Positions 6,569-14,717 of a DNA stretch of 21,611 bases are shown piece by piece; position 1 is the stretch's first letter, and the number at the start of each line of letters is the position of its first letter. The DNA comes from a virus, in the IMG/VR virus record IMGVR_UViG_3300025771_000231, positions 1-21,611 of that record; one strand, given 5' to 3'. A model generated the notes under the pieces. That model was not told where the DNA came from, did not search any database, and was given only the letters and a program-made list of their open reading frames with translations. Made by a program: the position numbers and the translations under genes.

Positions 6569-6582
6569 AGAGGAGCTAACTG

Positions 6583-6867
6583 ATGGCATACGCACAAGCT
6601 GGCTTCGGCCCATTAGGTGGACAATCTCTAGCTGGTAACGCCCCGGCCTTGTATGTGTACACGACTGCTGATGCACATACAGACGTTGACGGTTCTGGCT
6701 ACTTTAATGATCTTGCCGACACACTGAAAGTTGGTGACATGATTATTGTTCACGGTTCAACTGGCGGCACTCGCACAGTAACTATGCACATTGTAGTATC
6801 AAACGCCTCTGGCGTGGTTGATTGCTCAAATGGCACAGTTATCGGCGTAGTAACCGACAGCGACTAA
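6583..6867 (+). CDS. Small beta-rich protein next to capsid gene, possible decoration protein
   Basis: 94 residues, rich in Gly, Thr, Val and Asp and with alternating hydrophobic residues, typical of a small beta-sandwich. The opening AGFGPLGGQSLAGNAPALYVY and the middle GYFNDLADTLKVGDMIIVHG resemble small proteins encoded just downstream of coat genes in marine and other podophages. AGGAG (6571-6575) sits 7 bases before the ATG, so strong co-expression with the capsid gene is likely. A terminator follows 6 bases after the stop, so capsid and this gene form their own transcription unit. Capsid decoration or head-surface protein is inferred from position and fold type, not from a recognised motif. 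Confidence 0.8.
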   Translation: MAYAQAGFGPLGGQSLAGNAPALYVYTTADAHTDVDGSGYFNDLADTLKVGDMIIVHGSTGGTRTVTMHIVVSNASGVVDCSNGTVIGVVTDSD

Positions 6868-6873
6868 TCTAAG

Positions 6874-6898
6874 TGGGGCCGGGCAACCGGCCCCATTT
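6874..6898 (+). terminator. Intrinsic terminator after the capsid unit
   Basis: A 9-base-pair stem (6874-6882 with 6887-6895) with a GCAA loop, which is a GNRA tetraloop, is followed by TTTCCCTATTTT. The T-run is broken, so termination may be partial. It matches the position of the T-phi terminator of T7, between the coat gene and tail tubular A. Confidence 0.8.
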
Positions 6899-6918
6899 CC
6901 CTATTTTGGAGTAGCGTA

Positions 6919-7533
6919 ATGGCGCAGGGCGATACCAAACTATCAATATGTTCCGAGGCTCTGATTATGCTGGGCGCTGCTCCGCTCTCATCATTTGCCA
7001 CTGGCACAGATGAAGCGCAAGTCGCTGATCGTCTTTACGACGATATCCGCGACACTATTATAATGCAGTATCCTTTTAGCTGGTCGATCAAAAAAGTAAA
7101 GCTGGCTAGATTAGCTAGCACCCCTGTCAATGAGTGGAAATATACCTATGCGCTGCCGGGCGATATCCTTGGCAACCCAAAAGCTGTATTTAATGTTGGC
7201 GCTGTTGGAGCGCTGCCAGTGCGAGATTTTGAGATCTACAATCTTGGCCTTTACACAAATTACGAAGAGGTTTGGATTGATTACCAGTTCCGACCAACAG
7301 AGGCCGTCTTCCCACCTTACTTTGTGCGCTTGTTAAAGACAGCGCTAGCGGCTGACTTTGCCGAGCCGGTAACCGACCAGCTTACTAAGGGGGATTATTA
7401 TCACCAAAAGGCATACGGTGCGCCATCAGAAAATATGCGTGGCGGGCTGTTGCGTGTTGCTATTAACATTGACGGCGCTGACCGCCCGGCTCAGACAATA
7501 CAAGAGTTTCCTATTTCCGATATAAGGTTCTAG
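6919..7533 (+). CDS. Tail tubular protein A (gatekeeper, T7 gp11-like)
   Basis: 204 residues (T7 gp11 is 196). It starts with a helical segment TKLSICSEALIMLGAAPLSSF, then the motif EAQVADRLYDDIRDTIIMQYPFSWSIKK common to tail tubular A proteins, followed by YTYALPGDILGNPKAVF and the DYQFRPTEAVFPPYFVRLL helix region. It forms the ring that links portal to nozzle. GGAG at 6908-6911, 7 bases before the ATG, supports the start. It follows the capsid terminator and is separated by one base from the nozzle gene. Confidence 0.92.
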   Translation: MAQGDTKLSICSEALIMLGAAPLSSFATGTDEAQVADRLYDDIRDTIIMQYPFSWSIKKVKLARLASTPVNEWKYTYALPGDILGNPKAVFNVGAVGALPVRDFEIYNLGLYTNYEEVWIDYQFRPTEAVFPPYFVRLLKTALAADFAEPVTDQLTKGDYYHQKAYGAPSENMRGGLLRVAINIDGADRPAQTIQEFPISDIRF

Positions 7534-7534
7534 C

Positions 7535-9739
7535 ATGAGCCGGATTATTCAGATCCAAAACGATTTTACCAGCGGCGAGCTAGACCCAAAGCTACGCGCT
7601 AGGACTGATATTGACCAGTATAGCTCTGGCCTGACCACTGCGCGTAATGTTAGCATTCAGCCGCAAGGCGGCGCGAAACGCCGCGACGGCACCAAATTTA
7701 TCGCTACATTAGATAGCGGTGCTGGCACGGCTGTGCGTATGGTGCCTTTTGAGTTCAGCGTTTCAGATAGCTATATGCTGGTGTTCACGCCCGGCAAAAT
7801 GTATGTTTTTAAAAATGGCGCACAAATTACGGCCATTAATGGCGGCGGCAATTTTTTAACTGTGGCTAGCTTAACATCCGCAATCCTGCCGGAAATGAAC
7901 TGGGTGCAATCTGCTGACACGGTAATTTTGGTGCATGAGGATCTAGCGCCGATAAAAATTGTGCGCGGCGCTACAGACGCAGACTGGACAGCTAGCACGA
8001 TTGACTTTGATCACATCCCAAAATATGCGTTTGAGTTTGATGTTCACAGCCCACAGTTTACGATCACACCATCAAGCACCGTTGGCAATATTACGCTAAC
8101 TGCTAGTGCAGCCACCACTGAAACCGGCACGGCGCAGGGTGGTGGCGCAAACACTATAACACTAAAATCTGCTAGCAGCTTTACCTTAGACGATGAGCCT
8201 AATGGTATGTTTATCGAAATTACGGCTGGTACTGGGTCAGGCCAAAAGCGCCACGTTGAGGATTATGTGGCGTCTACTAAACTACTTACAGTTTATCCGG
8301 CGTGGGCTACAGCGCCAGATGGCACGTCACACTATAAGATAACTCCATTCAGCACGGCGGCAGTTGGCGAGTACGCTGTGGCTGATAATGGTTTTGGTCG
8401 AGTGCGTTACGTTGAGTATGTCAGTGACACAATAATGAAAGCTTACGTTGAGGTGCCTTTCTTTGACACTAGCGGAATTACAAAAGGTAACTGGAACAGT
8501 GAACACGGTTACGAAGAGGTTTGGTCAGCCACGCGGGGCTGGCCTCGCAGCGCGACGTTCCACGAAGGCCGCCTTTATTTTGGCGGCAGCAAAGGACGCC
8601 CATCAACAATATGGGGAAGCCGGGTATCTGACTTTTTTAACTTTGACCCCGGCGAAGCGCTTGACGACGCAGGCGTTGAAGCCACGCTGGACACCGGCAC
8701 ATTTAACGCAGTCGTTGATATTTATTCTGGCCGTCACTTGCAAGTATTTACGACCGGCGCTGAGTTCTATGTGCCGCAAGCGCTAGATGAGCCAATCACG
8801 CCGACAAACATGATTGTTAAGCAACAGACAGGCTTTGGCATGAAGCCGGGCATCAGGTTGCAAAACGTAGACGGCTCAACGCTGTTTATCCAGCGGCAAG
8901 GAAAAGCGCTGCAAGAATTTATTTATAGTGACACAGTGCAGGCTTACACATCTGCCAAGATATCATTGTTATCGTCGCATCTATTAAAGTCGCCCGGCGA
9001 GATGGCTGTGCGTAAAGCAGCAGGCACCGACGAGGGCGACCGCTTGCTGATTGTGAATGATGATGATGGTAGCATTGCTTGTTATACATTGCTACGCAGT
9101 CAGAATGTTATCGCACCGTCTGAATGGACAACTGATGGCAGTTTTTTAAATATCGGCGTTGATGTTGATGACATTTATACTGTAGTCAAACGCACAATAA
9201 ATAGCAGTGATGTTTATTATGTCGAACTGTTTGACGCTGACGCATTACTTGATTGCTCTAAAACTGGCGGTGCCGCATCCAGCGTGACTATGGATCACCT
9301 TGAAGGCGAAACCGTAAAAATTATTCGCGACGGCGTTATTGAGCCGGATCAGGTTGTACCCGCCACGCCTTTTACGGTGACGTTTGGAACGGCGGCAACC
9401 ACAAGCCATCAAGTTGGCATCAACTTTACGCCAGAGGTAAAAACATTGCCGGTTGAGCCTCGCTTGTCTAGCGGGTCTTTGAAGGGGTTTAAGAAGCGCA
9501 TTTTTGAGGTAAATGCAGAATTATTTGAAACACAATCGCTGACCATCGACGGCAAGCTGGTTCCTTTTAGGCGATTTGGTTCCGGCGTTCTTGGCGGCGC
9601 TGTACCTGAGTACACTGGTATCAAAACGCTACATTCTATGTTAGGTTATACATACGATGGTCAAATCACAATTGGTCAAGAGGTGCCGTTAAAAATGACG
9701 CTGCTTGGCATTGATTACAAAGTGAGTGCAGGGCAATGA
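7535..9739 (+). CDS. Tail tubular protein B (tail nozzle, T7 gp12-like)
   Basis: 734 residues (T7 gp12 is 794). The N-terminus has the usual IQNDFTSGELDPKLRARTDI and the ARNVSIQPQGGAKRRDGTKF segment of podophage nozzle proteins. A beta-rich module with GTGSGQKRHVEDY (residues 232-244) and SHYKIT (265-270) is inserted at about residues 193-270; it looks like a module also found in other phage tail proteins. The segment ATRGWPRSATFHEGRLYFGG and VSDFFNFDPGEALDDAG belong to the conserved nozzle core. The start lies one base after the gatekeeper stop, and the end overlaps the next gene by 4 (ATGA). The protein forms the tube through which DNA exits. Confidence 0.92.
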   Translation: MSRIIQIQNDFTSGELDPKLRARTDIDQYSSGLTTARNVSIQPQGGAKRRDGTKFIATLDSGAGTAVRMVPFEFSVSDSYMLVFTPGKMYVFKNGAQITAINGGGNFLTVASLTSAILPEMNWVQSADTVILVHEDLAPIKIVRGATDADWTASTIDFDHIPKYAFEFDVHSPQFTITPSSTVGNITLTASAATTETGTAQGGGANTITLKSASSFTLDDEPNGMFIEITAGTGSGQKRHVEDYVASTKLLTVYPAWATAPDGTSHYKITPFSTAAVGEYAVADNGFGRVRYVEYVSDTIMKAYVEVPFFDTSGITKGNWNSEHGYEEVWSATRGWPRSATFHEGRLYFGGSKGRPSTIWGSRVSDFFNFDPGEALDDAGVEATLDTGTFNAVVDIYSGRHLQVFTTGAEFYVPQALDEPITPTNMIVKQQTGFGMKPGIRLQNVDGSTLFIQRQGKALQEFIYSDTVQAYTSAKISLLSSHLLKSPGEMAVRKAAGTDEGDRLLIVNDDDGSIACYTLLRSQNVIAPSEWTTDGSFLNIGVDVDDIYTVVKRTINSSDVYYVELFDADALLDCSKTGGAASSVTMDHLEGETVKIIRDGVIEPDQVVPATPFTVTFGTAATTSHQVGINFTPEVKTLPVEPRLSSGSLKGFKKRIFEVNAELFETQSLTIDGKLVPFRRFGSGVLGGAVPEYTGIKTLHSMLGYTYDGQITIGQEVPLKMTLLGIDYKVSAGQ

Positions 9740-10164
9740 GTGGTGGTGGTTTAGGATTAGCGCTTGCTGGTGCCAGCGCTTTTATGCAGTACAGAGCCGG
9801 GCAGACGCAGTCTGCTGCTTTGCAAGCACAAGCTGGCTACACGCGGCTACAAGCCCAACAAGAGGCATTAAAGCAAAAACAGCAGGCTGTTGCGGTAATG
9901 GATAACATGATAGCCACAGCAGCGACGATTAACGCTTATGGCGGTATTGGGCTTGGCAATGTGGACAACCTAAAGAAAGCAGCGCGGGCAAAGGGCGTTA
10001 AAGAATTATACACCGTTAAGAACAATGAGATTATCGCTTTGCGTGGCGGTTATATGCAGGCTGATCAATATATGTTGCAAGCCAGCGCCGCCAGACAAGC
10101 TGGCTTTGCCGCTGCTATCGGCACATTTGGGTCTGGGTTAATGATGAAAACGAGTATTGGCTAA
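9736..10164 (+). CDS. Internal virion protein, T7 gp14-like
   Basis: 142 residues (T7 gp14 is 196). An Ala/Gly-rich hydrophobic N-terminus (MSGGGLGLALAGASAFMQY) is followed by a Gln/Ala-rich helix (QAGYTRLQAQQEALKQKQQ) and a second Ala-rich helical stretch (QASAARQAGFAAAIGTFGSG). This layout and its position directly after the nozzle gene fit the gp14-type core protein that is ejected first and inserts into the outer membrane. There is no cleaved signal peptide. ATGA overlap with the nozzle gene and TAATG overlap with the next gene point to coupling. Direct sequence similarity to T7 gp14 is probably low. Confidence 0.78.
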   Translation: MSGGGLGLALAGASAFMQYRAGQTQSAALQAQAGYTRLQAQQEALKQKQQAVAVMDNMIATAATINAYGGIGLGNVDNLKKAARAKGVKELYTVKNNEIIALRGGYMQADQYMLQASAARQAGFAAAIGTFGSGLMMKTSIG

Positions 10165-11906
10165 TGGCTAGGTCACTAGAATATAGGCCGCTTGGCGTTG
10201 GGATTGCATCGCTGCCCGGCGTTAACTTTGTTGCCACTGGAACGGCGCAAGCTAGGGTGGCAAGCACAATCGCGCAATCGCTTGACCAAATGTCGCGGTT
10301 TGCTTTCCAACAGTACGAGATACAAGCAAAAATCGAGGGTGCTGAATTTGGCGCAGCTAACGCGCCCAGCGTTGTGGATCTTATTAAAGCTGAGGACGCT
10401 GAGGCTAGAAAAGCATTGCTGCCCGGCAGCACTGAAACTGTGCGCGGCAGGGCAGAGCGCCAAGCGGCGTTAAACACTGTTGCGGCTAATCTTGAAATAA
10501 CAGCGCGTGATGCAATCAATCAAATAGCTGTTGAGGGTCATGTAAATTTTACAAATGTTGTTGATCTCCAAAGGCAGATTGACGGCGTTATTAATGGCTT
10601 TAGTGGCGCAATGACCGATGTTGACCCAGCGACAGGCGCTAAACTGCGCCTTGGATTGTCAACCATTGGCAATACCGCTTACACAACCCACGTCAAGATG
10701 ATGGCTGAAAAAGCCGAAAAGCAAACTCAATATATTGCCGAAAAAGGCGTAGATCAAATTATTGACCAGATAGGGCCAATGCTTATTACTAGGGCAGCGA
10801 AAAGCCCAGATGAGATGTTCGGTATTATTACCGCTGAAAAGAAAAAGCTGTTTGCTCTTGCAGACGCAACTGAAGACGCGGCGTTTTTAACAAGCTCTAT
10901 TGCAAACTTTGACAAGGCTGTTAGTGACGCAAAAATAAACGCTGTGGCCGAATATGTTTTGCGTGATCCTCTTAAGAATAGCCAAGAGATTTTAGATACA
11001 TTAAACACCGGCAAGATGAAAATTACAGATAACGCCGTTGCAAATATTGCTATATCTCTTAACCCGGAAGAGCGTCTTGAAGCTTTTAAAAGGGCAAACA
11101 CAGCGGTTAACGAGATATATGCAAGAGAGGCGCAGCGAGAAGCCAAAATTGAGCGTGAAAGAAAAAATCAAGCAAGAGATCTAGAGACTGAGCTTGCTGG
11201 GTTTTTAATTGACGGTGGCGTTGATGATGATGTTGTCCGAGCAAAGATAGTTGAGTTGCGCGGGTTAGACCCGGAAAAGGCGTCAAAATATAATGATGCG
11301 TATTTTGTTAAAGGCGGCAATGACGACTTAGATACAATCTTAATCCTAGACCAAAAGGGTATGGATAAATTTCTGACTGTTGAAGATGTTTTGGACGCAA
11401 GAGCAAATAGAAAAATTACGCTAGAGAGCGCGAGAAAATATTTAACTGTAATAAAATCTAACAGAGACACCTTTAGAACGCAGGCTATTAACAAGATTAA
11501 AAGTGCGCTTGGCGTTCCTGATATTGGAATGTTGACGCTTGATGCGTCAGGCGAAAGAAGCGAGGCCGCAAAATTTGTGATGCAGGGTATGGTTGAATTA
11601 GACGCGGCTATTTTGCAAAACCCAAATCTAGATCGGATCAAATGGGCTGATGGCTTTATTGAGCGCGGCAACGTAAAAAAGCGTTTGAAGGATGAGCTAT
11701 CGTCAGCGCTAAGTGTTGTTAGCATAATTAAGCGCGAGCAACTAGGTATGGGCAGCGCGAAGGTAGACACAGACGAAGACCTTGACGCAATCATATTAAG
11801 ATCATCAGGCGTCTTGGAAGATAGCCCAAGGCATCAGGATAACCACAACAAATTGTTAGATGCAATTAGCATTGTTAAACGCAGCCGGGCGGCACTTGAA
11901 CAATGA
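10164..11906 (+). CDS. Internal virion protein, T7 gp15-like
   Basis: 580 residues, shorter than T7 gp15 (747). It starts with a short basic region and a SLPGVNFVATGTAQARV segment, then is almost wholly helical with many Lys, Glu and Ala, as in the core proteins that build the periplasmic tunnel. It sits second in the gp14-gp15-gp16 order. Recognisable repeats, signal peptides and transmembrane segments are absent. Antisense ORFs across 10754-11146 and 11168-11794 are shadows of its codon bias. The call rests on order and composition more than on motifs. Confidence 0.75.
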   Translation: MARSLEYRPLGVGIASLPGVNFVATGTAQARVASTIAQSLDQMSRFAFQQYEIQAKIEGAEFGAANAPSVVDLIKAEDAEARKALLPGSTETVRGRAERQAALNTVAANLEITARDAINQIAVEGHVNFTNVVDLQRQIDGVINGFSGAMTDVDPATGAKLRLGLSTIGNTAYTTHVKMMAEKAEKQTQYIAEKGVDQIIDQIGPMLITRAAKSPDEMFGIITAEKKKLFALADATEDAAFLTSSIANFDKAVSDAKINAVAEYVLRDPLKNSQEILDTLNTGKMKITDNAVANIAISLNPEERLEAFKRANTAVNEIYAREAQREAKIERERKNQARDLETELAGFLIDGGVDDDVVRAKIVELRGLDPEKASKYNDAYFVKGGNDDLDTILILDQKGMDKFLTVEDVLDARANRKITLESARKYLTVIKSNRDTFRTQAINKIKSALGVPDIGMLTLDASGERSEAAKFVMQGMVELDAAILQNPNLDRIKWADGFIERGNVKKRLKDELSSALSVVSIIKREQLGMGSAKVDTDEDLDAIILRSSGVLEDSPRHQDNHNKLLDAISIVKRSRAALEQ

Positions 11907-14584
11907 CAGATATAGCACAAGAAATGATGAATACTATGATAGCGGCTGACAGCGGTGGCAAGCTAGAGACTGTTCGCGACGACGGTGGCAATTATCGTAT
12001 GCGCCGTGTCTATGACAAGGCTATGTCTATGGAGAAAACGCAGGCGCTTGGCGTTGGTGACGTTTTTGGTGGGGGCGCAAGGCCAGATATTTATTCGCTA
12101 GCTCAAGCATCCGACGCGCCAATTACTGAGGCTGAGGTTAGCGGTACGCAGCTTGGCGCTTTTGTGGGCGTTCCCTCTGCTGTAGTAACAGGGGTGCCAG
12201 ATCTTTTTGCTTTGGGCCTTGGCGGCTTAAAAGCAGCTTTGGCAGAAAAGGGTCAGGGGTGGGATGAGTTCCAAAAAGGATGGAGCGCCATATCCGGCAC
12301 ACTTGGCTCTGAAAAAGCCGGTGAATTGTTTGATGGGTTTGTTGAGGGCTTGGATATTAGCCCTGAGTTTAAGCAAAGTTTAAAGCAGGGATACCTAGCT
12401 GGCGAGTTTGCGTCGATGGGGCTTGTCGCACCACAAGCCGCTAAGGCCGGGGCTGGCGCTGTTGCTGATTATGCAGCAGGCGCACCAGCCCACCTAGAAG
12501 ACGCCAAGAGCGGCGTCACGCTTGGTATGAATGTAGACCCTACCCAGATCGTTGATGAGGCTATTGTGGGCGCTCAGAAGCCGATGGGTAAAAAGCCGCA
12601 AGAAACACAAGCGGCAAAGTCAGCCGCGCCGTCTATTGGGGATTTAGAGGCTGCGACAATCGCAGAAAAAGCAACGAACACCGAACAAGCAACCGCAGCA
12701 GCAGCAGAGGCTGAAAGAGTTATAAATCGTTTCCCAGAAAGCGACGGTTGGGTAAAGCCGCAAGTTATGACTGAAAGCAAAACCCCACCATTTGAAGTTA
12801 AAAAAGACGGCACAATTGATGTTAACTTTAAGAAAATACCTTACGCGTATCATATCCCGCCAGAAGGATTAACCTTAGATCAACATAAAACAAATCTTGT
12901 CGGGAAAATGGTTGATGATGTGCAGGCGTTGGTCAACCGGGCAAAGTCAGGCGATAAAGCGGCAAAAGCTATTTTGAAAGAAGCAAGTTGGTACCGCAAT
13001 ATGCGCACAAGGTTGCGGCAAGAATATGGCGGTTTAGGAGATATGTTTGCTGACTTGCTTGGAGCGACATCCGCAAACACCGGCGTTCAAATAAATTATG
13101 AAAACGCACTAACCATAATGCGTAAATTTTCGCGCGGCGATTATGACAAAGCCATTAAACTTTACCAAGACAGAATTGATGCTGGGTTAAGTGTGTCTGG
13201 CAAAGATATAACAGCATTGCATAAAGACCCTAAAAACCCATTCCACTTAATTACTAAAGACAATGAAAAATTATTTGGCGCAAACAGCCCCGCCGCTACA
13301 TCAGCTTTGCTTGATATGTTTAGGCAAGTGAAAGGCGGTAAAGCGCCAAAAACTGTGAACTTTACCGGCAACTTAATCGGGTATGGTTTTGATGCAACAA
13401 TTGATGTTTGGGCGGCCAGATATCTTAGAGATGCGGCTGGGTTACCACGCATTCCGACCGTAGCCGAGCAAGGTGTAACAGGAACACACGGCGCAAAAAG
13501 CACACTGGATGCGCCGGTTGTTGGCGGTGAATTTGGTTTTGGGCAACAAGTTTTTGCAGACGCTCGCGATGCGATAAATCAATTAGGCGTAATTAAAAAT
13601 TATGACGAAAAACTTGGTGACCTCGGCGCTGATGATTTGCAAGCCGTTATTTGGTTTGCTGAAAAAGAAAAATGGACTAACAAGGGCTGGACATCAAAGG
13701 CTGGTGAGGGCGGGTCTTTTGATTATGAAGCTGGTCTAGCCGGGTCTCCAGATCCAGAGCGTGTAAAAGAATTACGGTCTATTATTGGGTCAATAAACAC
13801 AACAGCGGCACAGAAAAAACAAGCCCGCGAAGAATTAAAAACACTTGCTGGCTCTGCCGAAAGATACAGCGCCGGGGTCTCAATGGAACGTCCGGAGCAG
13901 GTGCCTACCAACGTGCAACAGGCGCAATTAGCTGAAGAGATTACGGCACCATTAAAAGCAGATGACACTGTGCTTGGTTATCAGGCGAACAATAGCCTTG
14001 GCGAATTTGCCGGGGAAACTGAACGCGCATTAAATTATGAGATTGTTGCGCGTAGCAATTTTAACCCGGAGCCAGCAACAAAAGCCCTTGTTGAGGCTGG
14101 GCGCAAATACGATCAGGACGCTGTGTTTATGTCGAAAGTGGTTAAAGCCGGTACGCCAAACGCACGGCCCGGCATCGAGGTTTATTTTGTTAAAAAACAA
14201 GATGAGGCGTTTACTCAAAAAATTACAGAGATATTGCGTAAATATGGAATTGATGGCTTTACGTTTGTAACCGACAACAGGGTTGCAGATAAGCCAGCGG
14301 CTCAAATAGAAACTGGCGCAAAAACTGCTGGCCTTACTGGTGTAAGAATGCAATATGTGCCTGAGTTTGATGATGCGTTTGATGCAACAAATGCAGATCA
14401 AATTTACAAGCAAAAAGCAAAACAGTATCGTAAAGCAATGCGTGACATATTAAAGCTACAGGATATTAGTTATGCGGATGTTACTTACTATGATACAAAG
14501 GTTTACAAAAACACCGACAGACCGGGTGCGGAATGGATAAACGGAGGCATTAGTTATGATGAGTACCTTGCAGGAAATCCTTGA
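11903..14584 (+). CDS. Large virion protein with DUF7178-like / glycosylase-like signature (gp16 region)
   Basis: 893 residues, at the place of T7 gp16. The N-terminal third is Gly/Ala-rich and helical (about 60-190), then an Ala/Glu linker (about 220-275). A central region holds LGATSANTG (386-394), KTVNFTGNLIG (483-493), TIDVWAAR (499-506, D501) and LGDLGADDLQAVIWFAEKEK (571-590). These resemble, from memory, a phage domain (DUF7178 type) with the pattern K-x-x-x-F-x-x-N-l ... D-x-W-x-x-R seen in helix-hairpin-helix glycosylase-like proteins. The C-terminal part (about 690-840) includes RPGIEVYFV and GIDGFTFVTDNR, of a type met in polyvalent phage proteins. No SLT lytic transglycosylase motif is seen. 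ATGA overlap with the gp15-like gene. Confidence 0.7.
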   Translation: MTDIAQEMMNTMIAADSGGKLETVRDDGGNYRMRRVYDKAMSMEKTQALGVGDVFGGGARPDIYSLAQASDAPITEAEVSGTQLGAFVGVPSAVVTGVPDLFALGLGGLKAALAEKGQGWDEFQKGWSAISGTLGSEKAGELFDGFVEGLDISPEFKQSLKQGYLAGEFASMGLVAPQAAKAGAGAVADYAAGAPAHLEDAKSGVTLGMNVDPTQIVDEAIVGAQKPMGKKPQETQAAKSAAPSIGDLEAATIAEKATNTEQATAAAAEAERVINRFPESDGWVKPQVMTESKTPPFEVKKDGTIDVNFKKIPYAYHIPPEGLTLDQHKTNLVGKMVDDVQALVNRAKSGDKAAKAILKEASWYRNMRTRLRQEYGGLGDMFADLLGATSANTGVQINYENALTIMRKFSRGDYDKAIKLYQDRIDAGLSVSGKDITALHKDPKNPFHLITKDNEKLFGANSPAATSALLDMFRQVKGGKAPKTVNFTGNLIGYGFDATIDVWAARYLRDAAGLPRIPTVAEQGVTGTHGAKSTLDAPVVGGEFGFGQQVFADARDAINQLGVIKNYDEKLGDLGADDLQAVIWFAEKEKWTNKGWTSKAGEGGSFDYEAGLAGSPDPERVKELRSIIGSINTTAAQKKQAREELKTLAGSAERYSAGVSMERPEQVPTNVQQAQLAEEITAPLKADDTVLGYQANNSLGEFAGETERALNYEIVARSNFNPEPATKALVEAGRKYDQDAVFMSKVVKAGTPNARPGIEVYFVKKQDEAFTQKITEILRKYGIDGFTFVTDNRVADKPAAQIETGAKTAGLTGVRMQYVPEFDDAFDATNADQIYKQKAKQYRKAMRDILKLQDISYADVTYYDTKVYKNTDRPGAEWINGGISYDEYLAGNP
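14543..14547 (+). promoter_or_regulatory. Ribosome binding site for the 52-residue ORF
   Basis: GGAGG lies 8 bases before ATG 14556 and inside the coding end of the 893-residue protein. It supports translation of a gene that overlaps that end by 29 bases. Confidence 0.6.
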
Positions 14585-14714
14585 AGAGGAACTAGCTGAC
14601 GGCGCAACAGATGATGATCCTGTTGTGCAACAATTGCGGCGGCAGATTGCCGCTGAAGAAAACGGAAAAACGTCAGAGGAATTGTATATCACAGGCTCTG
14701 TGAAAAAAGGATAA
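14556..14714 (+). CDS. Small acidic protein overlapping the 893-residue virion protein
   Basis: 52 residues, MMSTLQEILEEELADG then DDDPVVQQLRRQIAAEENG, ending in SVKKG. It begins 29 bases inside the end of the preceding gene in a different frame, and ends 3 bases before the next start. GGAGG 8 bases upstream and the complete filling of the 133-base gap between the two large genes are the evidence. Either of the two consecutive ATGs (14556 and 14559) could be used. It is acidic with an amphipathic helix; there is no membrane segment. It may be a small partner or chaperone of the ejection proteins, which is inference from position only. Confidence 0.72.
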   Translation: MMSTLQEILEEELADGATDDDPVVQQLRRQIAAEENGKTSEELYITGSVKKG

Positions 14715-14717
14715 ACT

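Noticed and set aside
6540-6600. A -1 frameshift joining the coat gene to the small downstream gene
   Set aside because: The -1 frame meets TGA at 6562-6564 and TAA at 6577-6579, and there is no slippery heptamer; the second gene has its own strong ribosome site.
10192-10473. 93-residue plus-strand ORF inside the gp15-like gene
   Set aside because: Frame shadow with no ribosome site; the in-frame gene has continuous phage-like composition.
11168-11794. 208-residue reverse-strand ORF opposite the gp15-like gene
   Set aside because: Ser/Ile/Ala-rich product typical of the antisense of a helical, Lys/Glu-rich gene; all other genes are on the plus strand.
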